Positions 1 to 8,039 are shown, counted from the stretch's first letter. The stretch: 33,844 nucleotides of DNA from RGIG1828 sp045541875 (GCA_045541875.1 JAZQJX010000103.1:1-33844), one strand, 5' to 3'. Translations and numbers: made by a program. Notes: a model not told the origin generated them from the letters alone.

Positions 1-33
1 TTAGACTGATAACAGAGAGGAGGATTTTCGCAC

Positions 34-576
34 ATGACCAGAATGAGAGCGAAATATGAAGAAGAAGTAAGAAAAGCTCTTATGGAAAAGTTCGGCTACA
101 AAAGTCCGATGCAAATTCCTAAGCTTGATAAAATTGTAATTAATATCGGCGTTGGCGAAGCTAAAGAAAATGCTAAAGCATTAGAAGCTGCAGCAAACGA
201 CCTGGCTATAATCACCGGTCAGAAACCGGTTATCACAAAAGCTAAGAAATCTGTTGCTAACTTTAAAATCAGAGAAGGTATGAACCTTGGTTGCAAAGTT
301 ACACTTCGTGCAGACAAAATGTAGGAATTCTTAGACAGACTCTTTAACGTAGCCCTCCCCCGTGTAAGAGACTTCCGTGGTATCAACCCCAACTCTTTCG
401 ACGGCAGAGGAAACTATGCTCTGGGCATTAAGGAACAGCTTATATTCCCGGAAATAGACTATGATAAAATTGATAAACTCAGAGGAATGGACATAATCTT
501 TGTTACAACTGCTAACACAGATGAAGAAGCAAGAGAGCTTCTTTCCCTTATGGGTGCTCCATTCATCAAAGCATAA
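34..576 (+). CDS. rplE: 50S ribosomal protein L5, interrupted by an in-frame TAG codon
   Basis: L5 binds 5S rRNA in the central protuberance of the large subunit. The reading frame from ATG 34 (preceded by GAGAGGAGG) to TAA 574-576 is 181 codons, the normal family length, and both halves read as L5: the N-terminal half has the IPKLDKIVINIGVGEA segment, the second half DFRGINPNSFDGRGNY and the PEIDYDKIDKLRG region. Codon 97 (322-324) is TAG, inside the conserved segment RADKM-x-EFLDRL. As I recall the family, this residue is Tyr in Bacillus and Trp in E. coli, and TAT, TAC or TGG each become TAG by one change. There is no frameshift. No good in-frame restart codon with an RBS follows. As the gene is essential, this is either a sequencing/assembly error or amber readthrough. 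First gene of the spc cluster seen here; upstream rplX is outside the window. Confidence 0.93.
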
Positions 577-593
577 TCAGGAGGTATAATCAC

Positions 594-779
594 ATGGCTA
601 AAAAAGCAATGGTATTAAAGCAGCAGAAGCCGCAGAAATATAAAACCCGTGAATATACCAGATGTAATATCTGCGGAAGACCCCACTCCGTTCTCAGAAA
701 GTTCGGCATCTGCCGTATCTGCTTCAGAGAACTTGCGTACAGAGGTCAGATTCCCGGTGTTAAAAAGGCTAGTTGGTAA
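594..779 (+). CDS. rpsN: 30S ribosomal protein S14, zinc-binding short type
   Basis: S14 sits in the head of the small subunit near the A site. The 61-residue protein is the short zinc form (type Z), with CxxC at residues 24-27 and CxxC at 40-43, and the typical ending GQIPGVKKASW. ATG 594 follows an AGGAGG RBS, 17 bases after the rplE stop, so it is co-transcribed and probably translationally linked. The zinc form is usual in Clostridia. The window shows no cysteine-free paralogue. Confidence 0.97.
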   Translation: MAKKAMVLKQQKPQKYKTREYTRCNICGRPHSVLRKFGICRICFRELAYRGQIPGVKKASW

Positions 780-815
780 TAAAAGATACAAAGAATTAAA
801 AAAGGAGGTAGCACA

Positions 816-1214
816 ATGCAAATCACCGATCCTATCGCTGATATGCTTACCCGTATCAGGAATGCAAATTCTTCAAAACACGAATCTGTAAATGTTCCTG
901 CTTCCAAAGTTAAGATTCAGATTGCTAAAATCCTTAACGATGAAGGTTACATTAACGGATACGAAGTAATAGAGGATAAAGTCCAGGGCACAATTAAGAT
1001 TGATCTTAAATATGGCCCCGGCAAACAGAAAGTTATAACCGGCCTCAAGAGAGTATCAAAACCCGGTCTCAGAGTATATGCAAGCAATGAAAACTTACCC
1101 AAGGTGCTTAAAGGACTTGGCATCGCAATCATTTCTACTTCTAAAGGTATCATGACCGATAAAGAAGCAAGAAAACTCAATGTTGGCGGCGAAGTTTTAG
1201 CATTTATTTGGTAA
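816..1214 (+). CDS. rpsH: 30S ribosomal protein S8
   Basis: S8 is a primary 16S rRNA binding protein of the platform; in E. coli it also represses the spc operon by binding its mRNA near rplE. The 132-residue product has the family start (ITDPIADMLTRIRNA) and the C-terminal rRNA-binding segment with ISTSKGIMTDKEAR and GGEVLAFIW. Start ATG 816 is preceded by AAAGGAGG. Length and position between rpsN and rplF are normal. Whether S8 feedback operates here cannot be judged, because the presumed target near rplX/rplE is cut by the window edge. Confidence 0.97.
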   Translation: MQITDPIADMLTRIRNANSSKHESVNVPASKVKIQIAKILNDEGYINGYEVIEDKVQGTIKIDLKYGPGKQKVITGLKRVSKPGLRVYASNENLPKVLKGLGIAIISTSKGIMTDKEARKLNVGGEVLAFIW

Positions 1215-1230
1215 TCGGAGGTGAAGAAAA

Positions 1231-1776
1231 TTGTCAAGAATAGGTAGAATGCCAATCGCAATTCCCCAGGGAGTTGAAGTTAAGATTGGAGAAAATAACT
1301 TTGTTACCGTAAAAGGCCCCAAGGGTACTCTGACAAAAACACTTCACGCTGATATGAAAATAACAGTTGAAGCAGGTCAGGCAATTGTTGAAAGACCTAC
1401 AGAGCAGAAAGAACACAAAGCTCTTCACGGTCTCACAAGAACCCTTCTTGCCAATATGGTTACAGGTGTTTCTGAAGGATTCCAGAAAACACTTCAGATT
1501 AACGGTGTTGGTTACCGTTGCCAGAAACAGGGCAAAAAGCTCATTCTGACACTCGGTTATTCTCACCCTGTAGAATTCGAAGACGGCGAAGATTATACAC
1601 TTGAAGCTCCCGATCCCAACACAATCATCGTTAAGGGTATCGACAATCAGGTTGTAGGTCAGATTGCCGCAGTCATCAGAGAAAAGAGATTGCCTGAACC
1701 CTATAAAGGCAAAGGTATTAAATATGCTGATGAGGTTATCAGACGTAAGGAAGGTAAAACTGGTTCTAAGAAATAA
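1231..1776 (+). CDS. rplF: 50S ribosomal protein L6
   Basis: L6 binds helix 97 of 23S rRNA near the factor-binding site. The protein is 181 residues. It starts with the conserved SRIGRMPIAIP and contains the two repeated L6 domains; the second carries GYSHPVEF, NQVVGQIAA and EPYKGKGIKYADE, the family signature. The start codon is TTG at 1231, chosen because a CGGAGGTG RBS lies 8 bases upstream and because the conserved N-terminus begins exactly there. Gap to rpsH is 16 bases, so same transcript. Confidence 0.97.
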   Translation: MSRIGRMPIAIPQGVEVKIGENNFVTVKGPKGTLTKTLHADMKITVEAGQAIVERPTEQKEHKALHGLTRTLLANMVTGVSEGFQKTLQINGVGYRCQKQGKKLILTLGYSHPVEFEDGEDYTLEAPDPNTIIVKGIDNQVVGQIAAVIREKRLPEPYKGKGIKYADEVIRRKEGKTGSKK

Positions 1777-1799
1777 GAATCGGAAAGGAGTAAACCACA

Positions 1800-2162
1800 A
1801 TGATTAGTAAAAAAGATAGCAATGCTGCAAGAATAAAAAGGCATTACAGAGTAAGAAAAAATATTTCCGGTACTCCTGAGCGCCCCAGACTTAATGTATT
1901 CAGAAGCCTCAGCAACATATATGCTCAGGTAATTGACGATACAAAAGGTCAGACACTGGTATCCGCTTCAAGCCTTGAACTTAAAGATTCAATCAAAAAC
2001 GGCGGCAACAAAGAAGCTGCAAGAGAAGTTGGCAAACTTGTTGCTAAAAAAGCTCTTGATGCAGGCATCAAAGCAGTTGTTTTTGACAGAGGCGGTTATG
2101 TATATCACGGCAGAGTACTCGAGCTTGCCGAAGGCGCCAGAGAAGGCGGCTTAGAATTCTAA
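1800..2162 (+). CDS. rplR: 50S ribosomal protein L18
   Basis: L18 binds 5S rRNA with L5 and L25 in the central protuberance. The 120-residue product has the basic N-terminal tail (residues 1-25), the RPRLNVFRS strand and the C-terminal FDRGGYVYHGRVLELAEGAR signature. Start ATG 1800 follows GGAAAGGAG. Length, order after rplF and 18-base gap to rpsE are typical of the spc operon. Confidence 0.97.
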   Translation: MISKKDSNAARIKRHYRVRKNISGTPERPRLNVFRSLSNIYAQVIDDTKGQTLVSASSLELKDSIKNGGNKEAAREVGKLVAKKALDAGIKAVVFDRGGYVYHGRVLELAEGAREGGLEF

Positions 2163-2180
2163 TAAGAAGGAGGAGAAGCA

Positions 2181-2690
2181 ATGGCTCTCGTAGAAAGAAT
2201 AGATGCAGATTCTTTAGAACTGCAGGAAAAAATCGTTAGCATCAACCGTGTTGCTAAGGTTGTAAAGGGCGGTAGAACTTTCAGATTCAGCGTACTTGTT
2301 GTTGTAGGCGATGGCAATGGCCATGTTGGTGCAGGTACAGGTAAAGCTGCTGAAATCCCCGACGCAGTTAGAAAAGCTATAGACGATGCTAAAAAGAATA
2401 TGATAAATGTTCCTATGGTTGGTACAACTATAGCACACGAAGTTATTGGTGAATTCGGTGCAGGAAGAGTATTACTCAAACCCGCTGGCCGTGGTACCGG
2501 TGTTATCGCAGGAGGATGTGCAAGAGCAGTACTCGAACTTGCAGGTATCCGCGATATCAGAACAAAATCACTTCGTTCTAACAATCCTCGCAATCTTGTT
2601 AGCGCAACAATCGAAGGTCTCAGATCCCTCAAGGTAGCAGAAGATGTTGCTAAACTCAGAGGTAAGACTGTAGAAGAAATACTCGGTTAA
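2181..2690 (+). CDS. rpsE: 30S ribosomal protein S5
   Basis: S5 lies at the mRNA entry channel and contributes to decoding fidelity and mRNA helicase activity of the ribosome. At 169 residues it has the double-stranded RNA-binding-like N-terminal domain (INRVAKVVKGGRTFRFSVLV, about 15-75) and the C-terminal domain with APG-like substitution LKPAGRGTGVIAGG (about 95-110). Start ATG 2181 follows AAGGAGGAG. The N-terminal loop associated with spectinomycin sensitivity in other species (VVKGGR) has no deletion. Confidence 0.97.
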   Translation: MALVERIDADSLELQEKIVSINRVAKVVKGGRTFRFSVLVVVGDGNGHVGAGTGKAAEIPDAVRKAIDDAKKNMINVPMVGTTIAHEVIGEFGAGRVLLKPAGRGTGVIAGGCARAVLELAGIRDIRTKSLRSNNPRNLVSATIEGLRSLKVAEDVAKLRGKTVEEILG

Positions 2691-2730
2691 TGAGAATTTG
2701 AGCGATAACAAATTTTAGGAGGAAAAATCG

Positions 2731-2910
2731 ATGGCTAAAATAAAAGTTACTTTAGTTAAGAGCACAATCGGATGCAAAAAAGATCAGATTGCAACCGTTA
2801 AAGCACTTGGCTTAAAGAAAATCAGAGACGAGAAAGTACACGAAGCAAACGACCAGATTAAAGGTATGGTAAACAAAGTGTGCCACCTCGTAAAAGTAGA
2901 GGAAGTTTAA
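2731..2910 (+). CDS. rpmD: 50S ribosomal protein L30
   Basis: A 59-residue L30, found by reading between rpsE and rplO. It starts MAKIKVTLVKSTIGCKKDQ, has the LGLKKIRD segment, and ends HLVKVEEV before TAA 2908-2910. The RBS is TAGGAGG before ATG 2731. L30 is a small large-subunit protein contacting 23S rRNA domains II and V. Position between rpsE and rplO is the universal one. Confidence 0.96.
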   Translation: MAKIKVTLVKSTIGCKKDQIATVKALGLKKIRDEKVHEANDQIKGMVNKVCHLVKVEEV

Positions 2911-2930
2911 TAAAAGGAGGTGCCAAGCGC

Positions 2931-3371
2931 ATGAAATTATATGAACTCCAGCCCGGTGTAGGCTCTACAGCGGACAAAAAGAGAAAAGGCAGAGGCCACG
3001 GCTCCGGTAACGGCAAAACTGCTGGCAGAGGTCACAAAGGTCAGAACGCAAGATCAGGTGGCGGTGTCAGAATCGGTTTTGAAGGTGGACAGATGCCCAT
3101 TTACAGAAGATTGCCTAAACGTGGTTTCAACAACGTATTTGCTCTCAAATATGCTGAAATCAACGTTTCCGATTTGAATAAATTTGAAGACGGCGCTGTA
3201 GTTGACGCTGCTGCCCTCAAAGAAGCAGGCATCATTAAAAAAGCACTTGACGGTATTAAAGTTTTAGGAAACGGCGAAGTTTCCAAGAAAGTTACAGTTA
3301 AGGCTGCAAAATTCACAGAATCTGCAAAGGAAAAGATTGTCGCTGCAGGCGGAAAGTTTGAGGTGATGTAA
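2931..3371 (+). CDS. rplO: 50S ribosomal protein L15
   Basis: L15 is an early-to-middle assembly protein of the large subunit. Starting at ATG 2931, after AAAGGAGGTG, the product is 146 residues and begins MKLYELQPGVGS, the family N-terminus. A GTG-initiated extension to 2880 is possible in frame but would overlap rpmD and add 17 unconserved residues, so it is rejected. The Gly/Arg-rich extension RGHGSGNGKTAGRGHKGQ (about 21-38) and the GGQMPIYRRLPKRGF segment are diagnostic. The stop is 1 base from the secY start, implying coupling. Confidence 0.96.
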   Translation: MKLYELQPGVGSTADKKRKGRGHGSGNGKTAGRGHKGQNARSGGGVRIGFEGGQMPIYRRLPKRGFNNVFALKYAEINVSDLNKFEDGAVVDAAALKEAGIIKKALDGIKVLGNGEVSKKVTVKAAKFTESAKEKIVAAGGKFEVM

Positions 3372-3372
3372 G

Positions 3373-4644
3373 GTGTTTAAAACATTACGCAATGCTTGGT
3401 CAATTCCGGACCTGAGAAAAAAGATGCTTTACACCTTGCTCATGATTTTCGTTTTCAGACTCGGTTCCTTTATTCCGGTTCCCGGTGTCAATGCAGATGC
3501 TCTTGCACAACTTGTTGACGGAAGTTCCCTTTTCGGAATGCTAAACGCATTTTCCGGTGGTGCTTTTTCACAGGCAACAATATTTGCGATGAGTATCACT
3601 CCATACATTAACTCATCAATTATCCTTCAGCTTCTCACAGTTGCAATCCCCGCTCTTGAAAGACTTTCAAAAGAGGGTGAAGAAGGCAGAAAGGTGATTG
3701 CAAAATGGACCAGAATCGTAACAGTAATCCTTGCTTTTATTCAGGCTACAGGACTTTACTTCGGTATCAAAGGTGCAGTTGCAAACCCCGGTGTTATGAG
3801 TTATATCACAATCGTTGCCACATTTACAGCAGGTACTGCATTCCTTATGTGGCTTGGTGAACAGATCACTCAAAAGGGTGTTGGAAACGGTATTTCCATC
3901 ATCATCTTCTCCGGTATCGTTGCAGGTCTTCCTACAATGTTTGGCGGACTTTGGGTGAACTTCTACGAACTCAAGGTAATTCCTTGGTGGGTATTTGCTC
4001 TTGTAGTAGTATTCTTCATTGCAATGATTGCTTTCGTAGTATTCATTACCGATGCAGAGAGAAGAGTTCCTGTTCAGTATGCAAAAAGAATGGTTGGCAG
4101 AAAGATGTATGGCGGACAGAGCACTCACATTCCCCTCAAAGTGGCAATGGCAGGTGTTATTCCGATCATCTTTGCAATGTCAATCCTTTCATTCCCCTCA
4201 ACAATCATCCAGTTTATGGGTGCTAACCCCACAGGTTTCTGGGGCAAGTTCTGGAGTTTCTTCACTCCCCAGAGTTGGGTATATGTTGTAATCTATTTCC
4301 TGCTTATCATATTCTTCACATATTTCTACACAGCAATTCAGTTCAACCCCGTAGAAGTATCCAATAATATGAAGAAAAACGGTGGATTCATTCCCGGTAT
4401 CAGACCCGGAAAACCCACAAGCGATTTCATAAGCAGAATACTTTCCAAGATTACACTTGCAGGTGCATTCTTCCTTGGTGTTGTTGCGGTAATACCTCTT
4501 GTTATCGGTATTGTATATCCCGCACTCTCCAACATCCAGATCGGTGGTTCATCACTTCTGATTATGGTTGGTGTTGCACTTGAAACAGTTAAACAGATTG
4601 AATCTCAGATGCTTATGCGTCATTACAAGGGCTTCCTTGATTAA
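3373..4644 (+). CDS. secY: Protein translocase subunit SecY
   Basis: SecY is the channel subunit of the SecYEG translocon in the cytoplasmic membrane. It serves all the exported proteins encoded further right in this window. The product has 423 residues with ten predicted hydrophobic segments, the plug-region sequence FGMLNAFSGGAF, the first signature (SITPYINSSIILQLL) and the C-terminal cytosolic loops with MKKNGGFIPGIRPGKPT. The start is GTG 3373, one base after the rplO stop; its RBS (GAGGTG) lies inside the end of rplO, a translational coupling arrangement normal for this junction. Confidence 0.97.
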   Translation: MFKTLRNAWSIPDLRKKMLYTLLMIFVFRLGSFIPVPGVNADALAQLVDGSSLFGMLNAFSGGAFSQATIFAMSITPYINSSIILQLLTVAIPALERLSKEGEEGRKVIAKWTRIVTVILAFIQATGLYFGIKGAVANPGVMSYITIVATFTAGTAFLMWLGEQITQKGVGNGISIIIFSGIVAGLPTMFGGLWVNFYELKVIPWWVFALVVVFFIAMIAFVVFITDAERRVPVQYAKRMVGRKMYGGQSTHIPLKVAMAGVIPIIFAMSILSFPSTIIQFMGANPTGFWGKFWSFFTPQSWVYVVIYFLLIIFFTYFYTAIQFNPVEVSNNMKKNGGFIPGIRPGKPTSDFISRILSKITLAGAFFLGVVAVIPLVIGIVYPALSNIQIGGSSLLIMVGVALETVKQIESQMLMRHYKGFLD

Positions 4645-4667
4645 TGACATTTGAGGGAGAATATAAT

Positions 4668-5300
4668 ATGAAACTTATTATGCTGGGTGCTCCCGGTGCC
4701 GGAAAAGGCACACAGGCACAGATACTAAGTGAAAAATTTGGTATACCCTCAATATCAACCGGTGCAATTATACGAGGTGCAATTAAAAACGAAACCCCTA
4801 CGGGAAAGCTTGCCAAAGGCTACATTGACAAAGGTGAGCTTGTTCCCGACCAGGTGGTTATCGGTATCATAAAGGAAAGACTTTCAGAGCCTGACTGCAA
4901 AGGCGGTTTCATCCTCGACGGTTTTCCACGCACCATTCCTCAGGCAGAGGCATTATATGCCATGGGAATTGAAATTGATAAAGTTGTTGATATTGAAGTA
5001 GACGATGACCAGATTATCAAAAGACTTTCGGGAAGACGCGAATGTCCGGTTTGCGGAGCCACCTATCACATAGAAAACAATCCCACAAAGGATGGAAAAA
5101 CCTGTGATAAGTGCCACGCTCAACTTGTGACAAGAAAAGACGACAACCCGGAAACTATTAAATCCCGTCTTGATGTATATCACAGTCAGACAGAACCCCT
5201 TATTGAATTTTATAAGGGAAAAGGAAATCTTCTTGAAATTGACGGAGGAAAATCTCTTTCAGAGGCAACAGAAGATATCTTAAAAGCGTTATCTGACTGA
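4668..5300 (+). CDS. adk: Adenylate kinase with zinc-binding lid
   Basis: Converts AMP + ATP to 2 ADP in the cytoplasm. The P-loop GAPGAGKGT is at residues 7-15, the DGFPRT motif is central, and the lid is the long form with a four-Cys zinc site (C126, C129, C146, C149), as in Gram-positive bacteria. Start ATG 4668 follows GAGGGAG; an in-frame ATG at 4644 overlaps the secY stop and lacks an RBS at the right distance, so the shorter 210-residue form is preferred. Length is that of the long-lid family. Confidence 0.97.
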   Translation: MKLIMLGAPGAGKGTQAQILSEKFGIPSISTGAIIRGAIKNETPTGKLAKGYIDKGELVPDQVVIGIIKERLSEPDCKGGFILDGFPRTIPQAEALYAMGIEIDKVVDIEVDDDQIIKRLSGRRECPVCGATYHIENNPTKDGKTCDKCHAQLVTRKDDNPETIKSRLDVYHSQTEPLIEFYKGKGNLLEIDGGKSLSEATEDILKALSD

Positions 5301-5321
5301 GCATTTTGCGGAGGATAGTAA

Positions 5322-6071
5322 ATGATCAATATAAAATCAACTTCAGAAATTATGAAGATGCGCCAGTCCGGAAAGATACTTTCAAGTGTCCTTTCAGAAC
5401 TTGAAAAAAATGTCAGACCGGGCATAACAACAAAAGAACTTGACCGTATTGCATATGAATGCATAAAAGGTCATGGTGCGCTTCCTTCTTTTCTGGATTA
5501 CCACGGTTTTCCGGCAAGCATATGTGCATCAGTTAATGACACCGTAATTCACGGTATCCCCGATGCAACTGCTTTAAAAGAAGGAGACATAATCAGCATC
5601 GACATAGGCGTCATAAAAGACGGCTATCACACAGATGCGGCACGCACCTTCGCTGTGGGTAAAATATCAGATGAGGCAAAAAGACTTATTGATGCTACAA
5701 AACAGAGTTTTTTTGAAGGTCTGAAATATGCCCGTCACGGTGAAAGACTTTTCAGCATTTCAGCAACCATTCAGGACTATATTGAGTCTCATGGCTACAG
5801 CATAGTCAGAAACTATTGCGGTCACGGAATCGGAAAGGCGCTTCACGAAGATCCTGAAATTCCGAATTACGGCTCCTTCGGTCATGGAATAAGGCTTTGC
5901 AAAGGTATGACCATTGCAGTTGAGCCTATGGTGAATGAGGGCGGTTTTGAAACAAAGTGTCTCAGCGACGGATGGACAGTCAAAACAAAAGACTCATCCC
6001 TTGCCGCACACTATGAAAACACAATTCTCATCACAGACGGTGAGCCGGAATTATTAACGTGTCAGATATGA
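5322..6071 (+). CDS. map: Methionine aminopeptidase, type I
   Basis: Removes the initiator Met from nascent proteins. The 249-residue pita-bread fold has all five metal ligands: D94, D105 (in DGYHTDAARTF), H168 (in NYCGHGIGKALHEDP), E201 (AVEPM) and E232 (HYENTILIT), plus the active-site His in YHGFPAS. No N-terminal SH3-type zinc extension is present. Start ATG 5322 follows GCGGAGG. TGA stop at 6069-6071. Located between adk and infA as in Bacillus and Clostridia. Confidence 0.97.
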   Translation: MINIKSTSEIMKMRQSGKILSSVLSELEKNVRPGITTKELDRIAYECIKGHGALPSFLDYHGFPASICASVNDTVIHGIPDATALKEGDIISIDIGVIKDGYHTDAARTFAVGKISDEAKRLIDATKQSFFEGLKYARHGERLFSISATIQDYIESHGYSIVRNYCGHGIGKALHEDPEIPNYGSFGHGIRLCKGMTIAVEPMVNEGGFETKCLSDGWTVKTKDSSLAAHYENTILITDGEPELLTCQI

Positions 6072-6099
6072 AAAGATATTGATAAGGGAGGTTTTATCC

Positions 6100-6318
6100 T
6101 TGGCAAAAGAAGATGTTTTTGAATTGGAAGGAACAGTGCTTGAGGCTCTGCCGAATGCAATGTTCATTGTAGAATTTGAAAATGGTCATAAAATCCAGGC
6201 TTATATTTCCGGAAAGCTCAGAACAAACTTCATCAGAATACTTCCCGGAGACAAGGTTAAGGTTGAAATGTCACCCTATGACCTGAGCAAGGGACGTATC
6301 ACCTGGAGAGCGAAATAA
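6100..6318 (+). CDS. infA: Translation initiation factor IF-1
   Basis: IF-1 is a 72-residue OB-fold protein that occupies the ribosomal A site during initiation. The TTG at 6100 is the start: it lies 9 bases after the strong AAGGGAGG box (6084-6091) and gives the conserved N-terminus (M)AKEDVFELEGTV. An in-frame ATG at 6079 would add seven unconserved residues and has no RBS. Diagnostic segments are EALPNAMF, GHKIQAYISGK and RILPGDKVKVEMSPYDL. Confidence 0.96.
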   Translation: MAKEDVFELEGTVLEALPNAMFIVEFENGHKIQAYISGKLRTNFIRILPGDKVKVEMSPYDLSKGRITWRAK

Positions 6319-6396
6319 GAGTTTTTCGAAAATTTTAACCAAAGTGCAAAAAATTACAGATGAAATTGGCTGCACTGTGTATAGGAGGTAATAATC

Positions 6397-6510
6397 ATGA
6401 AGGTAAGACCATCAGTTAAACCTATGTGTGAAAAATGCAAAATCATCAAAAGAAAAGGTAACATTATGGTTATCTGCGAAAACCCTAAACACAAACAGAA
6501 ACAGGGTTGA
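6397..6510 (+). CDS. rpmJ: 50S ribosomal protein L36, zinc form
   Basis: L36 has 37 residues and the start MKVRPSVKPMCEKC. Zinc ligands are C11, C14, C27 and H32, so this is the C+ form. ATG 6397 follows ATAGGAGG. The 78-base spacer from infA contains a possible weak stem (AGTGCA near 6343 with TGCACT near 6372) but no clear regulatory signal. Stop TGA 6508-6510. Confidence 0.95.
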   Translation: MKVRPSVKPMCEKCKIIKRKGNIMVICENPKHKQKQG

Positions 6511-6535
6511 TTAAATTCAGCTTATAGCTTATAAG
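6507..6535 (+). promoter_or_regulatory. Candidate internal promoter ahead of rpsM
   Basis: TTGATT (6507-6512) and TATAAG (6530-6535) are separated by 17 bases, matching the housekeeping sigma factor consensus at 4/6 and 5/6. It overlaps the rpmJ stop and would start RNA near 6542, giving a ~90-base leader for rpsM-rpsK-rpsD-rpoA-rplQ. Supported only by motif match. Confidence 0.4.
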
Positions 6536-6544
6536 GTGCGGCTG

Positions 6545-6568
6545 TACAAAGGGCGTCACCCCTTTGTA
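6545..6568 (+). other. Leader hairpin upstream of rpsM
   Basis: A perfect 9-bp stem: TACAAAGGG (6545-6553), loop CGTCAC, CCCTTTGTA (6560-6568). No T-run follows, so it does not look like an intrinsic terminator. It would sit at the very 5' end of a transcript from the candidate promoter at 6507-6535. It could protect the RNA end, or be a site for an autoregulatory ribosomal protein; S4 plays that role on the alpha operon leader in E. coli. The role here is inference. Confidence 0.55.
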
Positions 6569-6632
6569 AATCCTTATGGTTATGATTAATACAAAACAGT
6601 AAACGTAATTAAACAGGAGGTGCAAAAAGCTA

Positions 6633-7001
6633 ATGGCAAGAATAGCAGGTGTTGACTTACCGAACGAAAAGAGAGTTGAATACGGCCTTACCTATGTTTA
6701 CGGTATCGGTGTTGCAAGCTCCAACAAGATTTTAAAAGAAGCAGGAATCAATCCTGATACAAGAGTTAAAGACCTTACAGAAGACGAAGAAAAGAAAATC
6801 AGAGAAATCATCGACAGAGATTACACTGTTGAAGGTGACTTAAGAAGACAGATAGCACTTGACATCAAACGTCTCATGGAAATCGGTTGCTACAGAGGTC
6901 TCCGTCACAGAAGAGGTCTCCCCGTAAGAGGTCAGAGAACAAAGACAAATGCAAGAACCAGAAAAGGTCCCAAGAGAACCATCGCTGGTAAGAAAAAATA
7001 A
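6633..7001 (+). CDS. rpsM: 30S ribosomal protein S13
   Basis: S13 is in the small-subunit head and contacts L5 and P-site tRNA. The 122-residue product starts MARIAGVDLPNEKRVEYGLTYV, has the helix-two-turn-helix region about residues 10-60, and ends with the basic tail RGQRTKTNARTRKGPKR. ATG 6633 follows CAGGAGGTG. It opens the alpha-operon part of the cluster. Confidence 0.97.
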   Translation: MARIAGVDLPNEKRVEYGLTYVYGIGVASSNKILKEAGINPDTRVKDLTEDEEKKIREIIDRDYTVEGDLRRQIALDIKRLMEIGCYRGLRHRRGLPVRGQRTKTNARTRKGPKRTIAGKKK

Positions 7002-7022
7002 TCCGAGGAGGGATAGTTTAGT

Positions 7023-7415
7023 ATGGCTGTTCAGGCAAAAAGAAGTCGTAAAAGACGTGAGAAAAAGAATATTGAACGCGGATGTGCTCATATTCGTTCC
7101 ACATTCAATAATACAATAGTTACTATCACCGATACTCAGGGTAATGCATTATCTTGGGCATCTTCCGGTGGTTTGGGCTTCAGAGGCTCAAGAAAAAGTA
7201 CTCCCTTTGCATCCCAGATGGCTGCAGAAACTGCTGCTAAGGCTGCAATGGAACACGGTTTAAAAACCGTTGAAGTATATGTAAAAGGTCCCGGTTCCGG
7301 CAGAGAATCTGCAATCAGAGCTCTCCAGACAGCAGGTCTTGAAGTTAGTATGATTAAAGACGTAACACCAATTCCTCACAACGGTTGCAGACCGCCTAAG
7401 AGAAGAAGAGTGTGA
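7023..7415 (+). CDS. rpsK: 30S ribosomal protein S11
   Basis: S11 lies on the platform by the Shine-Dalgarno/anti-SD duplex. The 130-residue protein has HIRSTFNNTIVTITD, GGLGFRGSRKSTPFASQ and the C-terminal PIPHNGCRPPKRRRV, all family signatures, with a lysine/arginine-rich start (2-25). ATG 7023 follows GAGGAGGG. TGA stop. Confidence 0.97.
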   Translation: MAVQAKRSRKRREKKNIERGCAHIRSTFNNTIVTITDTQGNALSWASSGGLGFRGSRKSTPFASQMAAETAAKAAMEHGLKTVEVYVKGPGSGRESAIRALQTAGLEVSMIKDVTPIPHNGCRPPKRRRV

Positions 7416-7445
7416 TTAAATTTTAAAAGTCAGGAGGAATATAGA

Positions 7446-8039
7446 ATGGCAAGAAATATGCAGCCTATATTAAAAAGATGCAGAACTCTTGGAATTTCAC
7501 CTTCTGTTATGGGTATTGACAAAAGCTCAAACAGAAATCCTAATCCCATGAGAAAGAAACAAAGCGAATATGGCCGCCAGCTTACCGAAAAACAGAAAGT
7601 AAAATTCATTTACGGTATGCTCGAAAAACAGTTCAGACACCTTTATGAAATTGCAAGTAAGATGCCCGGTGTTGCCGGTGAAAACTTCCTTCAGCTTCTT
7701 GAGTCAAGACTGGACAACGTTGTTTTCAGATTAGGCCTTGCTAATACCAGAAGAGAATCAAGACAGATCGTAAACCACGGTCACGTTCTCGTAAACGGCA
7801 AAAAATTAGATATACCTTCATATCGTGTTAAGGTTGGCGATGTAATCACAATCAAAGAAAAATTCGCTACATCCGACAGAATGAAAGCTATTATTGAGGC
7901 TAATTCTTCAAGAGCAGTTCCGAAGTGGTTAGATATGGATAAAAACACCATCACAGGTAAAGTTATCGCACTTGCACAGAGGGACGATATAGACTTTGAA
8001 GTGGAAGAGCACCTTATTGTCGAGCTCTACTCGAAATAA
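7446..8039 (+). CDS. rpsD: 30S ribosomal protein S4
   Basis: S4 nucleates small-subunit assembly by binding the 5' domain of 16S rRNA. The 197-residue protein has the N-terminal S4 domain and an S4-type RNA-binding fold (about 88-150: LESRLDNVVFRLGLANTRRESRQIVNHGHVLVNG). The N-terminus keeps only one Cys (KRCRTLG), so it is the zinc-free form, whereas S14 and L36 in the same operon are zinc forms. The location between rpsK and rpoA is typical of Clostridia; in B. subtilis rpsD is elsewhere. ATG 7446 follows CAGGAGG. Confidence 0.97.
   Translation: MARNMQPILKRCRTLGISPSVMGIDKSSNRNPNPMRKKQSEYGRQLTEKQKVKFIYGMLEKQFRHLYEIASKMPGVAGENFLQLLESRLDNVVFRLGLANTRRESRQIVNHGHVLVNGKKLDIPSYRVKVGDVITIKEKFATSDRMKAIIEANSSRAVPKWLDMDKNTITGKVIALAQRDDIDFEVEEHLIVELYSK

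Noticed and set aside
1..33. Tail of rplX (L24): TTA GAC TGA would read Leu-Asp-stop
   Set aside because: Two codons cannot identify a gene, though synteny makes it likely.
1234..1800. 188-codon open frame on the minus strand opposite rplF, and similar antisense frames through the ribosomal cluster
   Set aside because: Cys/Phe-rich shadows of highly conserved + strand genes; no RBS and no family resemblance.
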